Shown here: piece after piece, positions 51,955-57,617 of the stretch | Layout of the letters: the number at the start of each line of letters is the position of its first letter | Position numbering within the stretch: position 1 is the stretch's first letter | The notes under the pieces: generated by a model | What the model saw: only the letters and a program-made list of their open reading frames with translations | Told to the model about the DNA's origin: nothing | Databases searched by the model: none | Translations under genes and position numbers: made by a program | Source: an uncultured Candidatus Thioglobus sp. | GTDB taxonomy: Bacteria > Pseudomonadota > Gammaproteobacteria > PS1 > Pseudothioglobaceae | Assembly (NCBI GenBank): GCA_900180385.1 | Contig: FXLX01000008.1 | Coordinates: forward strand, 1-57,617 | DNA: 57,617 bases | Reading direction: 5' to 3'

Positions 51955-53361
51955 ATGGGCCTACCTACAATTTCACTCGTTGGACGCCCAAATGTTGGTA
52001 AATCCACTTTATTTAATAGGTTGAGCAACTCTCGTCAGGCATTGGTGTCTGACTTTGAAGGCTTAACGCGTGATCGCCAATACGCCGAAATCTTGCTCGA
52101 CGAAGAGTCTGATACTTTTGTTACTATTATTGATACTGGCGGCTTAACTAATCAAGACAATGTTATTGACAGCGGCATTCAAGGGCAAGTTTTAAATGCC
52201 TTAGAAGAATCTGATGTTATTTATTTTATTGTCAGTAGTCGTGACGGTGTGATAGGCCTTGATCTTGAAATTGCCGCTCGCCTTAGGCGCCTGAAGAAAG
52301 ATATTATTCTTGTTTGCAACAAAGCCGAAGGGCTAGATGAATCATTGACTGCTGAATTTTACGAATTGGGTTTGGGTAAGCCCAAGCTAATTTCTGCAGA
52401 ACACGGCCAAGGTATTGGTGATTTAATTGACTACACATTACCCTTTCTGTCTCAGTCAGTTATTGAAGAAGAGGAAGAAGTAGAAGGCATTGCTGTTGCG
52501 GTATTAGGCAGGCCTAACGTTGGTAAATCAACCCTTATCAACCGTATTCTTGGTGAAGAGCGAGTTTTGGCGATTGATATGCCAGGCACAACTCGTGATA
52601 GCATCTATATTCCATTTGAACGCGAAGGGCAAAAATACACACTAATTGATACTGCGGGTATTAGGCGTAAGCGCTCTACTCATGAAAAAATTGAAATTTT
52701 TTCCATCATTAAAGCTATTGATGCACTTGATCGCTCTCATGTTGTCGTCTTAGTATTAGATGCAAGAGAAGGTGTTACCGAGCAAGATGCCACCCTACTA
52801 GGTATGATTGCTGACAAAGGTCGTGCACTACTAATTGTGATTAACAAGTGGGATGGACTGGATGAATATCAAAAATCTGAAGTTAAACGCAAGCTAGATG
52901 TAAAACTATCTTTTGTTAATTATGCCAGCGTGCATTATATTTCAGCATTACACGGTTCTGGCGTTGGCAAACTATTCGCACCAATTGTTAAATCATATAC
53001 AAATGCCGGCACAAAGCACTCCACTTCTACCTTAAACAAAATATTGGAAGCGGCCAACCATGGTCATCAACCACCGCCGGTAAAAGGTAGACGTCTAAAA
53101 ATTAAATACGTCAACCAAACAGATGTATTTCCACCGACACTTACCTTTCATGGAAATCACCTTCAGAATGTACCAAATGCCTATGACCGCTATTTAAAGA
53201 ACTTTTTTATCAATGCGCTTAAGCTAACAAATACACCGCTTAAAATCGAATATAGAAGTGGTGAAAATCCATTCAAAGATACCAAGAATGAATTAAATGC
53301 ACGTCAAATTAACAAAAGACGTCGTTTAATGAAGTTTATTAAAAAGCGTAAGAAGCGCTAG
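51955..53361 (+). CDS. der: Ribosome-assembly GTPase Der (EngA)
   Basis: 468 residues with two tandem GTPase domains, a family hallmark. P-loops GRPNVGKST occur near residue 9 and again near 183, each followed by DTGG or DTAG, with NKAE and NKWD motifs. A C-terminal KH-like domain (about 350-440) and a basic tail (KRRRLMKFIKKRKKR) follow. It acts in late 50S assembly and starts 12 bp after yfgM. Confidence 0.97.
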   Translation: MGLPTISLVGRPNVGKSTLFNRLSNSRQALVSDFEGLTRDRQYAEILLDEESDTFVTIIDTGGLTNQDNVIDSGIQGQVLNALEESDVIYFIVSSRDGVIGLDLEIAARLRRLKKDIILVCNKAEGLDESLTAEFYELGLGKPKLISAEHGQGIGDLIDYTLPFLSQSVIEEEEEVEGIAVAVLGRPNVGKSTLINRILGEERVLAIDMPGTTRDSIYIPFEREGQKYTLIDTAGIRRKRSTHEKIEIFSIIKAIDALDRSHVVVLVLDAREGVTEQDATLLGMIADKGRALLIVINKWDGLDEYQKSEVKRKLDVKLSFVNYASVHYISALHGSGVGKLFAPIVKSYTNAGTKHSTSTLNKILEAANHGHQPPPVKGRRLKIKYVNQTDVFPPTLTFHGNHLQNVPNAYDRYLKNFFINALKLTNTPLKIEYRSGENPFKDTKNELNARQINKRRRLMKFIKKRKKR

Positions 53362-53687
53362 ATAAAACTTATCTGAGCATTAAGTCGATCAATTCTCAGT
53401 GTTAATTCACAATAAGAATTTTCAAGAATCATTGCCTGGGAAGGATTATCACTACAAGCGCAGCCTGATAGTATTTCACAAAAAAATACACCAATTTTCA
53501 GGGTGATGGCTTGTTCAGTTGCATGATTTGACAATATGTTCAATTCAATACTATCTTCATCGATTACACCACTATGGGTGCAACACGCCATCAAAGGTAA
53601 CTCTTCAAGACTTAATGCTTTAAAAGCTTGTTTAAAATTCCGGGGAAAATCAACACTGCCCCAAGATTTTAATGCTTGATCAAACAC
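53358..53687 (-). CDS. Conserved protein of unknown function with a Cys-rich motif
   Basis: 109 residues from a GTG start; I know no function. Notable are ALKSWGSVDFPRNFKQAFKAL, split here as WGSVDF and FKQAF, an LPLMACCTHSG segment, and the central GCACSDNP with an alternating acidic beta pattern. Similar small proteins with a CxCxD(D/N)P-type motif occur in gammaproteobacteria, so it may bind metal. It is 19 bp downstream of pyrG on the same strand and overlaps the der stop by 4 bp. Confidence 0.68.
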   Translation of the reverse strand: MFDQALKSWGSVDFPRNFKQAFKALSLEELPLMACCTHSGVIDEDSIELNILSNHATEQAITLKIGVFFCEILSGCACSDNPSQAMILENSYCELTLRIDRLNAQISFI

Positions 53688-53706
53688 CTTGTTTGGTAAT
53701 ATTTTT

Positions 53707-55691
<1,985 letters not shown>

Positions 55692-57413
55692 ATGCAGTAC
55701 AAACAGTTTGTTTCTCGCCTATTTATCTACTTAAAGCCACACATTGGCAAGCTTGTCTTTACCTCAGTAATGATGATGTTTGCAACTGCGCTTGAGAGTG
55801 CCATTCCTGAAATTACAGGGCGTATTGTTGATGATTTATTCGCCAATGATCGTAGCTCACAAACCGCCTTTATTTATGCTTTAGCATTATTTGGAGTTAT
55901 TACTTTAAGCTCTATTTTTGCACTAACATCAACTGCTGCTAGCTCTTGGGTGTCTAATAAAGTCATCATGGATTTGCGAGTAGATATGTTCGCCAAATTA
56001 CTCAGATTACCTAAATCGTATTTTGACAAACACCCTACTGGTAAAACCCTATCCAAACTTACTTTCGATGTAGAACAAATCGCTGCTGCTGCCTCAACTA
56101 TTTGGCTAGATTTTATCAAATCTTCTTTGTCTGTTATTATTTTAGTGGGCTATTTATTTTATAAAAATTGGCAACTAAGCTTAACCCTTCTCGTACTCTT
56201 ACCCTTGGTATTTTTTGCAGTTAAACTATCATCAGGGCGCATGCGTGGTGCTAGCGCCAAGGTGCAAAAATCTATGGGCAGCATGACTCACCTATTAGAT
56301 GAAAATATTTCTGGTAGTAGCTTGGTTAAAATTTATCACGCTCAAAATCAAGAAAGTCAAAAATTCGATCACCTGGTTAAAACCATCCGTCAACAGCGCT
56401 TTAAAGTGGATATGACCGGTGCCTTTAACAGCAGTTTTGTCAATATTTTGATTGGTCTGTCGTTAGGTAGTGTGGTGTATTTCTCCTCCACTTCGCTACA
56501 AATGAGTGCGGGTGAATTTTTATCTTTCTTTACCGCTATGGGTATGCTGGTTAAACCTGCAAAAAATTTGGTTAACATTAACAAGCCATTGCAAACAGCT
56601 ATGGCTGCAGCACAAAGTGTATTTGGACTGCTAGATGAAGTAGAGGAAAAAAACCAAGGTACAAAGAATCTCAACACAACTAAAGGTGCAATTAAATTTA
56701 ATAACGTTTCTTTTGGATATTCTCAAGACACAACAGTACTTAACAATATTAATCTTGATGTAAAACCTGGAGAAACCATTGCTTTAGTTGGCTCTACTGG
56801 GAGTGGTAAATCCACCATCATTCAACTAATCACCCGATTTTATTCTCCATCGCAAGGCTCAATTACCATTGATGGTGTTAATATTAACGATTTAGAAATT
56901 GACTCCTTACGCTCACAAATCTCTTTTGTTGATCAAAGCGTGCGCTTATTTAACGATACTGTCAAAGGTAATATTGCCTTAGGTCAGCTGGACACTATGT
57001 GTGATACTCAAATCAAACATGCGGCAAATATAGCTAGTGCTACTGAATTTATCACCTTAATGAGCGATCAGTTTGATACTGAAATTGGCGAAGATGGTAC
57101 CAAGCTTTCGGGTGGTCAGCGTCAGCGCCTGGCCATTGCTAGGGCAATTGCCAAAGACAGCCCAATCTTAATTCTAGATGAGGCGACATCAGCACTTGAC
57201 TCAGCCACAGAAAAACAAGTTCAAACAGCCATTGATAAAATGCAAAAAAATCGCACTACTATTATTATCGCTCATCGATTATCAACCATTCAAAAGGCTG
57301 ATCGAATTATTGTATTGCGTGCAGGAAATATTATTGAACAAGGCTCACACCAAGAGTTACTTGATGCAAATGGTGAATATGCCGGCTTATATAGCCATCA
57401 GTTTAAAAACTAG
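55692..57413 (+). CDS. msbA: Lipid A export ABC transporter MsbA
   Basis: A 573-residue half-transporter with a six-helix membrane domain (about 1-310) and an ATPase domain. Walker A GSTGSGKST is near residue 369, with signature LSGGQRQR, Walker B ILILDEATSALD and the switch His in IIIAHRLS. The length and order fit MsbA, which flips lipid A-core. An unspecific multidrug exporter is the alternative. It is not followed by lpxK. Confidence 0.88.
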   Translation: MQYKQFVSRLFIYLKPHIGKLVFTSVMMMFATALESAIPEITGRIVDDLFANDRSSQTAFIYALALFGVITLSSIFALTSTAASSWVSNKVIMDLRVDMFAKLLRLPKSYFDKHPTGKTLSKLTFDVEQIAAAASTIWLDFIKSSLSVIILVGYLFYKNWQLSLTLLVLLPLVFFAVKLSSGRMRGASAKVQKSMGSMTHLLDENISGSSLVKIYHAQNQESQKFDHLVKTIRQQRFKVDMTGAFNSSFVNILIGLSLGSVVYFSSTSLQMSAGEFLSFFTAMGMLVKPAKNLVNINKPLQTAMAAAQSVFGLLDEVEEKNQGTKNLNTTKGAIKFNNVSFGYSQDTTVLNNINLDVKPGETIALVGSTGSGKSTIIQLITRFYSPSQGSITIDGVNINDLEIDSLRSQISFVDQSVRLFNDTVKGNIALGQLDTMCDTQIKHAANIASATEFITLMSDQFDTEIGEDGTKLSGGQRQRLAIARAIAKDSPILILDEATSALDSATEKQVQTAIDKMQKNRTTIIIAHRLSTIQKADRIIVLRAGNIIEQGSHQELLDANGEYAGLYSHQFKN

Positions 57414-57617
57414 CTTTTAATCACCAGCATTTTATGTTCTAGCATATCACTCATAGTATGACCAATACCGCCTATGCCATAGCCAGAGTTTTTACGCCCT
57501 GCAAACGGCATCCAGTCCACTCTAAAGGTGGTGTAATCATTAATCATCACTGCACTAGCTTCAAGTTTTTTAGCCACATCCATAGCAAGATCCATGTCCG
57601 TACTAAACACTGATGCT
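57410..57617 (-). CDS. C-terminal end of an aldehyde dehydrogenase (partial)
   Basis: Cut by the window edge; about 69 codons are visible. The segment ALDH-like VFSTDMDLAMDVAKKLEAS, VMINDYTTFRVDWMPFAGRK and SGYGIGGIGHTMSDM is the C-terminal oligomerisation region of NAD(P)-dependent aldehyde dehydrogenases, nearest in style to the lactaldehyde, phosphonoacetaldehyde or non-phosphorylating GAPDH group. The catalytic Cys lies outside the window. It is convergent with msbA, overlapping its end by 4 bp. Confidence 0.85.
   Translation of the reverse strand, partial: ASVFSTDMDLAMDVAKKLEASAVMINDYTTFRVDWMPFAGRKNSGYGIGGIGHTMSDMLEHKMLVIKS

Overview
The window is an AT-rich, gene-dense segment of a gammaproteobacterial chromosome. 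Gene order is partly that of Escherichia coli: thrS-infC-rpmI-rplT-pheS-pheT-ihfA, rpsF-rpsR-rplI-dnaB-alr, cpdA next to yqiB, and hisS-yfgM-der. The protein style, a Ccm c-type cytochrome assembly cluster, a diheme cytochrome c fused to a DUF302 domain and a periplasmic rhodanese relic suggest the sulfur-oxidising SUP05/Thioglobus clade, which includes the thiotrophic bivalve symbionts. That placement is inference; no rRNA or other taxonomic marker was compared.

Layout. 0.2-14.3 kb is housekeeping: nrdR-glyA, djlA, moeB, a decayed msrA, an alkD-like/NIF3-like/AI-2E transporter operon, then the translation cluster. 14.3-17.0 kb is a small accessory pocket with two type II toxin-antitoxin pairs around a decayed inverse-autotransporter adhesin and a fragment of a DUF1566/Fib_succ-type domain. 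17.0-32.0 kb holds an overlapping recJ-DUF1566-thiO-lspA-transporter operon, fabI, the cytochrome c/DUF302 pair, a frameshifted rhodanese, ppiD, tRNA-Asp and tRNA-Val, hup, ccmCDEG, tsaB, mtgA and radC. 32.1-43.3 kb is a defence island with all genes on the minus strand. 43.4-57.6 kb returns to housekeeping, ending with pyrG, msbA and the C-terminus of an aldehyde dehydrogenase cut by the window edge.

Defence island, in transcription order: hsdM, a RhuM-Fic protein, a frameshifted hsdS, an ImmA/IrrE peptidase with a PIN-like partner, a 68-codon stub of hsdR, a C5-cytosine methyltransferase with a Sau3AI/MutH-type GATC endonuclease, a HEPN protein and a DUF3800 protein. The type I system has lost its restriction subunit, while the Sau3AI-like pair looks complete. 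The island lies between an apparent small RNA gene next to radC (promoter, about 90-nt hairpin and terminator, 32053-32180) and a 161-bp MITE-like element with 18-bp inverted ends and a 5-bp target duplication (43085-43255).

Decay is a theme. msrA has an internal deletion and a TAG. The rhodanese has two apparent single-base frameshifts. hsdS has one, hsdR is truncated, and the adhesin has a nonsense codon and a deletion. Three of the frameshifts sit at or next to A/T homopolymers, so an assembly error must be excluded before reading them as biology. Most of positions 1-224 shows no gene I can support.
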